A stretch of 33,647 bases of DNA from SHZI01 sp964391025 (GCA_964391025.1 CAYMKJ010000050.1:1-33647), one strand, 5' to 3'. Shown: positions 25,608-33,647, counted from the stretch's first letter. Program-made: numbers and translations. Notes: generated from the sequence alone by a model not told the origin.

Positions 25608-26408
25608 TTAGTACGCGTCGCCGCTGGAGTAGTTCGGCAGCGTGCCGATGTGAATGCCGCTGTCCACGATGAGCGTCTCGCCAGTGATCAGGTGCGCGGA
25701 CTCCAGGAACCAGACCAGCACGGCCGCGATGTCTTCCGCCGTCGCCACTTTCTTCAGCGGCAGCAGCGCGCCCTGGGTCCTGATCATCGCCTCGTACTGC
25801 TCGTCACCCATGCCGCCCTTCAGCCAGCGGGTCTGGATCATGCCCGGCGCGACCGTGTTGATGTTGATTTCCGGTGCCAGCACGTGGGCCAGGGATTTCG
25901 TCATCAGGTTCAGTGCTGCCTTTGATGCCGCATAGGGGATCGAGGAGCCAATGCCGGTGACGCCACCGATGGAGGAGTCATTCACGATGGAGCCCTGGCC
26001 CTGCTTCTTCATCCAGGGCGTCACCGCCCGCACCATCTGGTAGGCGCCGACCACGTTCACGGCATAGATATCAAGGAAGTCCTGCTTGCTGACGCCGTCC
26101 AGCTTCTTGTAGGGGTTGAACTTGGTGCGTGCGGCGTTATTGATCAGGTAGTCGATGCGGCCCCACTGGTCGCCCGCGGCCTTGACCATGGCCTGGCAGG
26201 CGTCATCGTCCGACACGTCCGCCTGGAAGACGATCGTCTCGGCCCCCTTGGCGCGACAGGTTGCCGCCGTCTCCTCGGCCTCGGTCTTGCTGCGGGTGTA
26301 GTTGATCACCACGTTGCAGCCGTGCTCGGCCAGCAGGATGGCCGCCGCGGCGCCGACGCCCGTGGCAGAACCGGTGACGATGGCAACTTTCTTCTTCGAT
26401 ACGGGCAT
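25608..26408 (-). CDS. Short-chain dehydrogenase/reductase (SDR)
   Basis: A 266-residue classical SDR that would oxidise an alcohol or reduce a ketone with NAD(P). The cofactor motif is TGSATGVG (12-19), the NNAA structural motif is at 90-93 and the catalytic set is Ser145/146, Tyr159 and Lys163 (YAASK). The start ATG at 26408 has AGGAAG about seven bases upstream. The C-terminus runs on in the family style (SGIHIGTLPNYSSGDAY). The gene is divergent from ubiD, with 210 bases between, and could serve the same pathway; the substrate is unknown. Confidence 0.92.
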   Translation of the reverse strand: MPVSKKKVAIVTGSATGVGAAAAILLAEHGCNVVINYTRSKTEAEETAATCRAKGAETIVFQADVSDDDACQAMVKAAGDQWGRIDYLINNAARTKFNPYKKLDGVSKQDFLDIYAVNVVGAYQMVRAVTPWMKKQGQGSIVNDSSIGGVTGIGSSIPYAASKAALNLMTKSLAHVLAPEININTVAPGMIQTRWLKGGMGDEQYEAMIRTQGALLPLKKVATAEDIAAVLVWFLESAHLITGETLIVDSGIHIGTLPNYSSGDAY

Positions 26409-26465
26409 GGCGCGTCTTCCTGATCAACGACGGTTTCCGGGGCAGCTAGCCTACTGCAAAGTCCG

Positions 26466-26491
26466 GGAAAATGGGGACATGCCTCATTTCC
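26466..26491. repeat. Palindromic repeat family B, copy 1
   Basis: GGAAAATGGGG-ACATG-CCTCATTTCC: an imperfect palindrome with roughly 10-base arms. It is the inverse of copy 2 and lies in the divergent gap between the SDR and ubiD. Confidence 0.85.
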
Positions 26492-26536
26492 AAGGCCTCT
26501 CCTGCGCAGCGCGAACTTCCCCTTGGTCACGACTCT

Positions 26537-26561
26537 GGAAATGAGGCATGTCCCCATTTCC
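26537..26561. repeat. Palindromic repeat family B, copy 2
   Basis: GGAAATGAGG-CATGT-CCCCATTTCC, inverted relative to copy 1 with 45 bases between. The two could pair over their whole lengths. It lies 57 bases before the ubiD ATG, where a promoter or leader is expected. Nothing else was identified in the gap. Confidence 0.85.
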
Positions 26562-26618
26562 CCATGTTATGGTTTGCAGCGTTTCAAACCAGCCGCACGC
26601 ACACGGGAGCAGGACTCG

Positions 26619-28115
26619 ATGGCCTTCAAGGATATGCGCGAGTTTCTCGCGAAGCTCGACGAGATGGGGCAGCTGAAGCGGATCAAGGCGCCGATCAACG
26701 TGGCACAGGGCACCAACGAGCTGCAGACGCTCATGCGCCTTCTCGCCGAGACCAATGGGCCGGGCCTGATGCTGGAGAACCTGGAGGGCTACAACACGCC
26801 CGGCGTCCCCGTGATCTTCAACCCCTTCGGCACCCGGGAACGCACCGGTCTCACGATCGGCGTGAAAGATCCGATCGAGTCCAAGGTCAAGCACGCCGCG
26901 ATCCTTGCGGACCGGGGTACCTGGCACAAGCCGAAAATGGTCGATCGCAAGGCGGCCCCCTGCAAGGACGTGGTGATTCCCCGGGAGAAGATCTCCCTCG
27001 ACAAGCAGATTCCCCACGTGTGGCTCGGCAAGGAGGGCGCGTCCTACATCTGTGGTGGCGTCGTCGTCACCAAGGACCCGGAGACCGGTGTGCGCAATGT
27101 GGGCTGGTATCGCCTCACCAGCCTCTGGAACTGCAAGCATCCCCAGGGTGGCGCCTACAGCGAGCATGAGCAGAAGAAGCAGCTGTCGATCTTTGCCTTC
27201 TGGAACCCGCCGATGAATCACGTTGGCCTGCATCTCGCGAAGGCGCAACGCATGGGCAAGCCGCTCGAGATTGCCATTGCCTGCCAGTGTGATCCGGCGA
27301 TTCACATGGCCGCGGCCACCGGCATTCCCTACGGCCTGGATGAGTACGACTATGCAGGCGGCCTGCGCGGCTCACCGGTCGAGTTGGTGAAGTGCGAGAC
27401 GGTGGACCTCGAAGTACCGGCCACGGCGGAGTACGTCATTGAAGGGGTCTTCCAGCCGGACGTGCCCCAGCAGATCATCGGTTGGCACTCCAATTCCGTG
27501 GGCTACTACGACAAGCACCAGGTCTTTCCGCTGTTCGACGTCACCACGATTACGCACCGGAAGAATCCACTCTGGTACGCGACCATCGAGATGATGCCGC
27601 CCTTCGACCACAACTACCTGGGGCTGATTCCGATCGAAGGTGAGATGCTCTCCGACCTGCAGCGCAAGATTCCGGAAGTGAAGGATTGCGTGGTCACGCC
27701 GAACATGACCTACGTCGTGCAGCTCAATGTGGATGGTGCCAGCAAGCCCCATCCCGAATTTGGCAAGTACGTGCTGCACGCCCTGTGGGGCGCCGCCGGC
27801 CGGTGGCCGCGCACGGCAAAGATAGCGGTGGTCGTCGGCCCCGACGTGAATCCCTACGACATCTCGTCCATCGAATGGGCCATCCAGACCCGGGTGCAGC
27901 CGTACAGCGACATCATCATCAACCGCTCGGGCCAGGCCTTCGTGCTCGACCCCTCGGCGCCGAAGGGGCCCCAGGGTTTCCCGACAGTGGGCGAGCAGAT
28001 GGGCATCGACGCGACCATCAAGATCCCGGAGCGGTTTACCGAGTACGCGGACGTGAGCCAGGCGGACCCGGCCGAGGTCGCTAAACTGGCGGAGAAGCTG
28101 AAGGGCCTCTGGTAG
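26619..28115 (+). CDS. UbiD family (prenylated-FMN) decarboxylase
   Basis: A 498-residue UbiD-family enzyme that adds or removes a carboxyl group on aromatic or unsaturated acids using prenylated FMN. The start ATG at 26619 has AGGA five bases upstream and gives the normal opening MAFKDMREFLAKLDEMGQLKRI; the longer frame crosses a palindrome. The catalytic pattern is visible: R165 in GWYRLT, and E255 and E260 in ELVKCE, with the E-x4-E spacing of Fdc1 (E277, E282). It is divergent enough from E. coli UbiD that a catabolic rather than ubiquinone role is likely. The substrate is unknown. Its TAG (28113-28115) abuts a palindrome. Confidence 0.92.
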   Translation: MAFKDMREFLAKLDEMGQLKRIKAPINVAQGTNELQTLMRLLAETNGPGLMLENLEGYNTPGVPVIFNPFGTRERTGLTIGVKDPIESKVKHAAILADRGTWHKPKMVDRKAAPCKDVVIPREKISLDKQIPHVWLGKEGASYICGGVVVTKDPETGVRNVGWYRLTSLWNCKHPQGGAYSEHEQKKQLSIFAFWNPPMNHVGLHLAKAQRMGKPLEIAIACQCDPAIHMAAATGIPYGLDEYDYAGGLRGSPVELVKCETVDLEVPATAEYVIEGVFQPDVPQQIIGWHSNSVGYYDKHQVFPLFDVTTITHRKNPLWYATIEMMPPFDHNYLGLIPIEGEMLSDLQRKIPEVKDCVVTPNMTYVVQLNVDGASKPHPEFGKYVLHALWGAAGRWPRTAKIAVVVGPDVNPYDISSIEWAIQTRVQPYSDIIINRSGQAFVLDPSAPKGPQGFPTVGEQMGIDATIKIPERFTEYADVSQADPAEVAKLAEKLKGLW

Positions 28116-28143
28116 GGGAAATTAGGCATGTCCCCATTTCCCC
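28115..28143. repeat. Palindromic repeat family B, copy 3, filling a convergent gap
   Basis: GGGGAAATTAGG-CATGT-CCCCATTTCCCC extends the family palindrome by two bases per side. Its first base is the last base of the ubiD stop codon, and its last base is the first base (plus-strand reading) of the MFS stop codon. It could act as a two-way terminator hairpin, although it lacks a T-run. Confidence 0.85.
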
Positions 28144-29462
28144 TACGGGACGAATTCTCCCGGCTGGGTGTCGGGTACGAGCTGGGCATCCGCCGCCCGA
28201 TGAGCCCCGGAGGACATGGGCAGCTTGCGCATGTTGCGGATGATGGGCTGCCGCCAGGCCACCATGGCGAACAGGAGCGCCATGACACCAGCGAATACCA
28301 GGGCGTAGCGCAGGCCCACGTGTTCTCCGAGCCAACCGCCCAGTAGCGCACCCGGACCGGCGGGCAGCAGAATCAGCCAGCGCATCGTGCTCGTCATCCG
28401 CCCGAGCAGGGGCGCGGGCGTTGCCGCCTGGCGCAGGGCGAGGAAGGTGATGAACACCAGCGTGGCACCGCTGCCGAAGGCCGTCAGCATCAGGGCAAAG
28501 ACCCACGCGCCCAGAGTGCTGGCAGGGGCCACCGCGCCCAGCAGCCAGCCGCCACCGCAGATTGCCAGCCCCAGCACCAGGGTTGGTCCGGGACCGATGC
28601 GGCTCGCGAGCCGGTGGCCGAGCGTGCTGGCGATAACGGTGCCGACGCCCAGAGCGATGTAGCACAGGCCCACGCCGCCGGCGGACAGGCCAAGCTCCCG
28701 GGTGGCAAACAGGATCTGCACCACGAGGGCCGCGTTGTGACACAGCTGCCAGCCGCCGACGATGCAGGCCATGGTCACGAGCAGCCGGTTTTGAGCAACG
28801 AAGGCGAGGCCCGCGCGCAGCGCCTCGTGAAAGCGCTGGGTGGAGGGGTGCAGTACCTCGTTCAGCCGCATGCCGCGGAGAATCAGCGCAGAGATGGTCA
28901 GCATCACGGCATCCGCCACCAGCGCCACCGGTGGGCTCGTGAGACTGATCAGCACGCCGGCCGCGCCCGGCCCGGCGACCTCTGCCGTGGAATTGGCCAG
29001 CGCGTTCTTGGCGTGAGCTTCCACCAGCCGCTCCCGGGGCACGATCTGCGTCAGCACGATCTGCGCGGCGCTGCCGGCCACCGTGTGGACGGCCCCGAAG
29101 GCGAAGCCGACCACGTAGAGCCACTCCATGGACAGCCAGCCCAGCCACCAGGCCAGCGGCACGCTCGCGACAGCCACCGCGAGCAGTGACTCGCCGATGA
29201 TGTACACGGGCAGCTTGTAGACCCGGTCCAGCCAGACGCCCACCGGCAGGGAGAGCAGGACGAAAGCGCTGATTTCGATGGCGGTGAGCCGGGCCATCTG
29301 GGTCGGCGTGGCGTGCAGCAGCACCGCAGCGGTCAGCGGGACCGCCAGCAGGGTGAGTTGGCCCCCAAAGGAGCTGATAAGGATGGAGGTCCAGAGCCTG
29401 CTGTACGTGGCATCCCGGAGCAGGTCGTCCGGGGGCAGAAGCCTCTTGATGATGTCGGCCAT
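28143..29462 (-). CDS. Major facilitator superfamily transporter (EntS-like)
   Basis: A 439-residue membrane transporter with about 12 hydrophobic segments. The opening LWTSILISSFGGQLTLLAVPLTAAVLL and the motif GVWLDRVYKLPV (a variant MFS loop 2-3) place it with the EntS/MFS_3 group of exporters. The segment QIVPRERLVEAHAKNALANSTAEVAGPGAAGVLI is also typical of that group. It could export or import the substrate of the neighbouring catabolic genes; direction and substrate are unknown. The ATG at 29462 is 72 bases from the divergent Rieske gene. The C-terminus reaches the palindrome shared with ubiD. Confidence 0.9.
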   Translation of the reverse strand: MADIIKRLLPPDDLLRDATYSRLWTSILISSFGGQLTLLAVPLTAAVLLHATPTQMARLTAIEISAFVLLSLPVGVWLDRVYKLPVYIIGESLLAVAVASVPLAWWLGWLSMEWLYVVGFAFGAVHTVAGSAAQIVLTQIVPRERLVEAHAKNALANSTAEVAGPGAAGVLISLTSPPVALVADAVMLTISALILRGMRLNEVLHPSTQRFHEALRAGLAFVAQNRLLVTMACIVGGWQLCHNAALVVQILFATRELGLSAGGVGLCYIALGVGTVIASTLGHRLASRIGPGPTLVLGLAICGGGWLLGAVAPASTLGAWVFALMLTAFGSGATLVFITFLALRQAATPAPLLGRMTSTMRWLILLPAGPGALLGGWLGEHVGLRYALVFAGVMALLFAMVAWRQPIIRNMRKLPMSSGAHRAADAQLVPDTQPGEFVP

Positions 29463-29534
29463 TACAGCAGTCTAGAACGACAGCCGTTCGCGGGTTCATA
29501 CTAGTCTCGTCGACCGCTCTCCTGGAGTGACCCG

Positions 29535-30683
29535 GTGTTCATCAACAACTGGTACGCGGCCTGTATCGCCAGCGAACTCACGCAGGTGCCCCGGAAGGTC
29601 CGCATGCTCGACTGCGATTTCGTCCTGTTCCGTGACAGTGCGGGCGTGGCCCATTGCCTGAGCGATGCCTGCTGTCACCGGGGCGCGTCCCTGTCCGCCG
29701 GCAAGCGGCGCGACGACCTCCTGATCTGTCCCCAGCACGGCTGGGAATACGATGGCAGCGGCAGGTGCGTCCGGGTGCCGGCTGGCATCAAGGATCCGGC
29801 GGCCCCGCCCCGCAAGGCGCGCGTGCCCTCCTACCCGGTGGAGGAGCGCTATGGGCTGGTGTTCGCCTTCCTCGGCGACCTGGACGAGGCGCATCGGCCG
29901 ACCCTGCGCCACATCCTGCCGGAGTACGACGACCCGAACGGCTGGCATGTGGGCATCCTGTCCCGCAAGAAAGACGTCAACTACGTGCGCATGGCCGAGA
30001 ACTACAACGACCCCTGCCACGTGCACTACGTGCACGAGTTTGCCAGGTGGCTGCCCAAGGGCGTCACCATCGAGACCATCGAACAGACGGCGACCTACGT
30101 GAAGGCGTTTCACGCCGCCTGGGATGCCAAGGGCGCGATCAGTCCCGACCGGGGCCTGATGATGGAATTCGACGTGGTGGGCATGGTGTCGCGGAACACG
30201 AACAAGCAGCCGGGTTATCCCGCGACCGTCGTGGTCGCTACAGTCACCCCGATTGACGAAGGCAACACGCAGATCTTCATGTTGCTGCTCCAGCCGAAGC
30301 CCGGCGCCGACGGCAAGGGCGGCCTTTCCGCGGCGGATCATCAGCAGCTGGTCACCATGACCCGGGACCAGGTGATGAACGAGGACTACGCCATATTGAA
30401 GGGCACGCGGCCGCGCCAGGCGGCATCGCCGGCCGAGGAGTTGCTGGTGGAGACCGACGTGACGCTCGCCCAGGCCCGGAAGATGACCCGGGACTACGCG
30501 GCGAAATACGGTGAAGTGGACGCGCAGGCACTGGCTGCGTTGCGCGACACGCACATCCGCGTGTTGCCGTGCCCGGGCCACCGAAGTGAGCCGGGCCAGT
30601 GGGTGCACAAGACCGTGCCGCTCAAGACCCTGACCGACGAGATGGCCCAGGACATCGCCCAGGGCATGACCCGCGTGGCTTAA
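29535..30683 (+). CDS. Rieske non-haem iron oxygenase, large (alpha) subunit
   Basis: A 382-residue oxygenase. The Rieske [2Fe-2S] ligands are Cys46 and His48 (CCHRG) and Cys65 and His68 (CPQHGW). The catalytic iron site is in ENYNDPCHVHYVHEF, with Asp159, His162 and His167. Such proteins hydroxylate or demethylate aromatic or cyclic compounds, with electrons from a separate reductase. None is in the window. The start is the GTG at 29535. The acyl-CoA dehydrogenase follows by eight bases, so this is the first gene of an operon running to the window end. Substrate not identifiable. Confidence 0.94.
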   Translation: MFINNWYAACIASELTQVPRKVRMLDCDFVLFRDSAGVAHCLSDACCHRGASLSAGKRRDDLLICPQHGWEYDGSGRCVRVPAGIKDPAAPPRKARVPSYPVEERYGLVFAFLGDLDEAHRPTLRHILPEYDDPNGWHVGILSRKKDVNYVRMAENYNDPCHVHYVHEFARWLPKGVTIETIEQTATYVKAFHAAWDAKGAISPDRGLMMEFDVVGMVSRNTNKQPGYPATVVVATVTPIDEGNTQIFMLLLQPKPGADGKGGLSAADHQQLVTMTRDQVMNEDYAILKGTRPRQAASPAEELLVETDVTLAQARKMTRDYAAKYGEVDAQALAALRDTHIRVLPCPGHRSEPGQWVHKTVPLKTLTDEMAQDIAQGMTRVA

Positions 30684-30691
30684 GAACGGCA

Positions 30692-32326
30692 ATGTCCTTC
30701 CAGCCCTTCGTCCAGCCGGAGCCCCGGCCAAGGCACGGCTTCCGGGACGACTGGCTGGTGCGGAGTTTTGTCCGCCATCGGCTCCCGCCCGAGGTGGCAG
30801 GGGCGATCGAACCGGAACTGGACGAGCTCGGCACACGGGCCTCCGGTCCGCTCTGGGACTTCCAGCGCGCGGATCGCCTGAATGAGCCCCGGCTGACATC
30901 CTTCGATGCCTGGGGCAAGCGGATTGACCACATTGAACTGACACCTCTGTGGCGTGAGGCCGAGCCCCTTGCCGTGAACTACGGACTCACCGCGCATCCG
31001 CAGGAACGCCGGTATGGCTCCTGGTCGCGATTGCACCAGTTCCTGCTTGTGCATCTCTTTCATCCGGTCACCGACGTATACACCTGCCCGCTGGCCATGA
31101 CTGACGGTGCCGCGCGGACACTGCTCGCCGCTGGCAACCAGGTATTGATCGACCGGGCGGTGCCGCGCCTCACCAGCCGCGACCCGGCCCGGTTCTGGAC
31201 CAGCGGCCAGTGGATGACCGAGGCTACCGGCGGCTCTGACGTGGGCTTGTCCCTGACCCGTGCTGAATTCCGCGACGGTGTGTGGCACCTCCATGGCAAG
31301 AAGTGGTTCACGTCAGCGGCCACGTCACAGATGGCCCTGACCCTGGCCCGGCCGGAGGGCAATGGACCCGGTGGTACTGGCCTCGCCTTGTTCTATCTGG
31401 AAACCCGCGACGCGGACGGTCAGCTAAACGGCATCCGTGTGGAACGGCTCAAGGACAAGCTGGGAACGAGGAAGGTGCCCACAGCCGAGCTGACCCTGGA
31501 TGGCACGGTGGCGCAGCTCGTGGCCGGGACCACCCACGGCACGCGCAGCATCGAGCCGATGTTGCGCGTCACGCGCACCTGGAACAGCGTGTGTGCTGCC
31601 TCGTTTCTGCGCCATGGCCTGGGTCTCGCCGAGGACTACGCGGCCCGGCGCGTGGCGTTCGGTGCAACGCTGGCCGCGCAGCCGCTGCACCGGGCTACGC
31701 TCGACGACGTGGACGCGGAATCGGCGGGCGCCTTCCTGCTGGCGTTTCTGCTAGTTGAACTACTGGGACGGGACGAGGATGGCGAGCTCGACGCTTCGGA
31801 GGCCGCCCTCCTGCGTCTGTTGACGCCGATCGCCAAGGCCACGACCGGCAAGCAGGCAGCTGCCGGCACCAGCGAACTTATCGAAGCCTTCGGCGGCGCC
31901 GGTTACGTGGAAGACACGGGCATTCCGGTGTTGCTCCGGGACGGGCAGGTACTGCCGATCTGGGAGGGGACTACGAACGTGTTGGCCCTGGACCTGCTGC
32001 TGCGCGCGGATCTGGACCCGGGCCTTGCGGCGCTCCGGCAGCGGATCGTCCAGGCCTGCAGTTCCGTGACCGATGCGGAGCTGCGGTTGTCAGCGGCGGC
32101 CAGTCTCGCCGCAGTCGATCACGCCATCGGCTGGCACCGCGCTACGGGCGACCCGGCGGCGCGCCAGCGCGGGGCTCGGCAATTCACACTCACTCTCGGG
32201 CGGGCCCTGGAACTGGCCCTGCTGGTGGAGCACGCCGGCGCACTGGCCAGGACGGAGGATAGTCACGCCGCCCGGCAGGCGTGCCGCCGGTACCGGCGCC
32301 TCGGCGCGGACCTGTTGCGCGACTGA
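30692..32326 (+). CDS. AidB-like acyl-CoA dehydrogenase
   Basis: A 544-residue flavoprotein. The ATG at 30692 lies eight bases after the Rieske stop and gives a normal AidB-type opening; the longer open frame lies within the Rieske gene. Family marks are LWDFQRADRLNEPRLTSFDAWGKRIDHIEL (55-84), the FAD-loop WMTEATGGSDVG (174-185) and the C-terminal GTSELIEAFGGAGYVEDTGIPVLLRD followed by WEGTTNVLALD with the catalytic-position Glu425. AidB-type members act on bulky or unusual acyl-CoA esters, or in alkylation damage response. In this operon an acyl-CoA oxidation step is likelier than DNA repair. Confidence 0.9.
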   Translation: MSFQPFVQPEPRPRHGFRDDWLVRSFVRHRLPPEVAGAIEPELDELGTRASGPLWDFQRADRLNEPRLTSFDAWGKRIDHIELTPLWREAEPLAVNYGLTAHPQERRYGSWSRLHQFLLVHLFHPVTDVYTCPLAMTDGAARTLLAAGNQVLIDRAVPRLTSRDPARFWTSGQWMTEATGGSDVGLSLTRAEFRDGVWHLHGKKWFTSAATSQMALTLARPEGNGPGGTGLALFYLETRDADGQLNGIRVERLKDKLGTRKVPTAELTLDGTVAQLVAGTTHGTRSIEPMLRVTRTWNSVCAASFLRHGLGLAEDYAARRVAFGATLAAQPLHRATLDDVDAESAGAFLLAFLLVELLGRDEDGELDASEAALLRLLTPIAKATTGKQAAAGTSELIEAFGGAGYVEDTGIPVLLRDGQVLPIWEGTTNVLALDLLLRADLDPGLAALRQRIVQACSSVTDAELRLSAAASLAAVDHAIGWHRATGDPAARQRGARQFTLTLGRALELALLVEHAGALARTEDSHAARQACRRYRRLGADLLRD

Positions 32327-32342
32327 CGGCGAAGTGGACAGC

Positions 32343-33137
32343 ATGCGAGACAACGTGATCGTCGTTACCGGGGCGTCCAGGGGCATCGGTGCGGAGCTTG
32401 CCCGTCAGTTCGCGACTCTGGGCGCCAAGCTTGCGCTGGCAGCGCGCGACACGCTGGCCCTAGAAGCGGTGGCGAAGCAGTGTCGGCAGCTCGGCGCGAC
32501 TGTGGAGACGATTCCAACCGATGTGGCCGTTGAAGTTGACTGTCAGCGCCTTGTTGAGCAAACCGTCGCCCGCTACGGCCGTCTTGATACCCTGATCAAC
32601 AATGCGGGCGCAACCATGTGGGCCCGAGTCGATGAAATTCGTGACCTGGGCATGCTCGCCCGGATCATGCAGGTCAACTACATGGGCGCTGTCTATTGCA
32701 CGGCTTATGCGTTGCCCTACCTGAAGGTCACCCGGGGCCGGATCGTGGGCGTCGCGAGCCTCACCGGCCTCACCGGTGTGCCGACGCGCTCTGGCTACGC
32801 CGCGTCCAAGCATGCCATGCGCGGCTTCTTCGATTCGCTGCGTATCGAGCTCAGGGGTTCCGGCGTTACCGTCACCATGATCTATCCCGGCTTCGTGGCC
32901 ACCGGCATCCGGGAGAACGCGACGGGTCCGGATGGCAAGCCGATTCGCATCAACCCGCTCGACCCCGACCGGGTGATGAGTGTTGCTGAGTGCGCGCGGC
33001 AGATTGTTGTGGCCACCCGGCGTCGGTCCCGGGAACTCGTCATGACCCCAACGGGCAAGCTTGCGCAAGTCCTCAAGTTAGTCGCCCCCGGCTTCGTGGA
33101 CCGGCTGGCACGGCGCGCCATCGAAAGGGTCCGCTGA
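32343..33137 (+). CDS. Short-chain dehydrogenase/reductase (SDR)
   Basis: A 264-residue classical SDR. Cofactor motif TGASRGIG (9-16), NNAG (86-89) and catalytic Ser139, Tyr152 and Lys156 (YAASK) are complete. The C-terminal part resembles the group of short-chain enzymes with a hydrophobic, possibly membrane-associated tail (LKLVAPGFVDRLARRAIERVR). The ATG at 32343 follows the dehydrogenase stop by 16 bases; a GTG at 32334 is a weaker choice. The next gene begins one base after its stop. With its neighbours it fits an oxidation or reduction step of the same pathway; the substrate is unknown. Confidence 0.92.
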   Translation: MRDNVIVVTGASRGIGAELARQFATLGAKLALAARDTLALEAVAKQCRQLGATVETIPTDVAVEVDCQRLVEQTVARYGRLDTLINNAGATMWARVDEIRDLGMLARIMQVNYMGAVYCTAYALPYLKVTRGRIVGVASLTGLTGVPTRSGYAASKHAMRGFFDSLRIELRGSGVTVTMIYPGFVATGIRENATGPDGKPIRINPLDPDRVMSVAECARQIVVATRRRSRELVMTPTGKLAQVLKLVAPGFVDRLARRAIERVR

Positions 33138-33138
33138 A

Positions 33139-33647
33139 ATGTCCAGGACGTTGACTGAAAAGATCCTTGCCCGGGCCTCCGGTCAGCCGCGCGTCAGCTC
33201 AGGCGAGATCGTCACCTGCCGGGTGGACCTGGCCCTGCTGCTCGACTCCGGCGGTCCACGGCGCATCTGGCCCCGACTGAAGGAGCTCGGTGTCGGTGTC
33301 TGGGATCCGGACCGGATCGTGCTCTGCTCTGATCACTTCACTCCGGCGGTGGATGCAGAATCGGCTGCGATCCTGCAACTGACGCGGGAGTTCGCTCAGT
33401 ATTTCGGCATAAAGCGGTTCTTCGACATGCGCGGCATCGGTCACGTGCTGCTGGCAGAGCAGGGGTTGCTCCTGCCTGGCATGTTCGCCGTCGGTGGCGA
33501 CTCCCACTCCAGCATGGGCGGGGCCTTTGGCTGTTTCATGGCGGGCTTCGGCGCCATCGAGATGACGGGCGTCCTGGTGACTGGTGAGATCTGGATCCAG
33601 GTGCCCGAGACCCTGCGCGTGAACTGGTCGGGCCGCTTTGCGCGCGG
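33139..33647 (+). CDS. Aconitase/LeuC-family hydratase large subunit, N-terminal part
   Basis: About 169 residues are visible before the window ends; the frame has no stop. LTEKILARASG at the start, VDLALLLDSGG, DPDRIVLCSDHFTPA, FFDMRGIGHVLLAEQG, PGMFAVGGDSHSSMGG and VTGEIWIQVPETLRVNWSG follow the 3-isopropylmalate dehydratase large-subunit pattern. The family hydrates or dehydrates carboxylic acids with a [4Fe-4S] cluster; the cluster cysteines lie beyond the window. SHSSMGGAFG replaces the usual SHTxTxGA, and GIGH replaces GICH, so this is probably not canonical LeuC. It sits at the end of a catabolic-looking operon, one base after the SDR. Confidence 0.85.
   Translation, partial: MSRTLTEKILARASGQPRVSSGEIVTCRVDLALLLDSGGPRRIWPRLKELGVGVWDPDRIVLCSDHFTPAVDAESAAILQLTREFAQYFGIKRFFDMRGIGHVLLAEQGLLLPGMFAVGGDSHSSMGGAFGCFMAGFGAIEMTGVLVTGEIWIQVPETLRVNWSGRFAR

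Noticed and set aside
26484..27305. Minus-strand open frame of 273 codons over ubiD
   Set aside because: It is antisense to UbiD, spans the palindromic repeats and shows no family sequence.
28081..29499. Minus-strand open frame of 472 codons over the MFS gene
   Set aside because: It is an alternate frame of the same strand. The MFS frame has clear membrane segments, while this one is Arg/Pro-rich with no motif.
29496..30944. Minus-strand open frame of 482 codons over the Rieske gene
   Set aside because: It is antisense to a Rieske oxygenase with all metal ligands. No signal for a second gene.

Overview
The window is a GC-rich chromosomal stretch, most likely from a gammaproteobacterium. The evidence is the order murJ-ribF-ileS-lspA, a complete type IVa minor-pilin/PilY1 operon, REP-like GTAGGAGCG... 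palindromes of the kind found in pseudomonads and xanthomonads, and plain bacterial housekeeping genes. I cannot name a genus. Nearly all the sequence is coding, genes often overlap by 4 bases (ATGA/GTGA), and no transposase, integrase, CRISPR array or rRNA was found.

Layout. (1) 1-5067, plus strand: the 3' end of murJ (lipid II flippase), then ribF, ileS and lspA, with ileS and lspA each overlapping the gene before. (2) 5045-12385, minus strand: a minor-pilin operon read as gspH/fimT-like, fimT, pilV, pilW, pilX, a small exported CxxC protein, pilY1, pilE. Its last gene overlaps the 3' end of lspA tail to tail. (3) 12475-13735, plus strand: an Irr-like Fur-family regulator, an inverted REP pair, tRNA-Thr(CGT) with a near-consensus promoter, and an exported methionine-rich protein, followed by a decayed tRNA-Thr-like fragment. 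(4) 13801-22763, minus strand: a GNAT acetyltransferase; an alpha/beta hydrolase-HupE-DUF6512-like membrane set; and an exported TolB-propeller/amidohydrolase followed by TerC and the radical-SAM protein YgiQ. (5) 22841-33647, mixed strands: MOSC protein, DUF2007/zinc-finger protein, UbiX, a split-barrel flavoprotein, a cupin with an unrecognised basic partner, an SDR, a UbiD-family decarboxylase, an MFS transporter, and a plus-strand operon of Rieske oxygenase, AidB-like acyl-CoA dehydrogenase, SDR and an aconitase/LeuC-family large subunit cut by the window end.

How the genes may work together. Region 1 is housekeeping (envelope, flavin, translation, lipoprotein maturation). Region 2 builds the priming tip of type IV pili. 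Region 5 is the most suggestive part. UbiX makes prenylated FMN, the cofactor of UbiD enzymes, and both are here with ring-oxygenase, acyl-CoA, ketone/alcohol and hydratase-type enzymes and a transporter. A catabolic pathway for an aromatic or other cyclic acid is a reasonable inference, but the substrate cannot be read from the sequence.

The non-coding structure is also informative. REP-like elements provide the stop codons of two unrelated genes, and a second palindrome family frames ubiD and completely fills the gap between the convergent ubiD and MFS genes.
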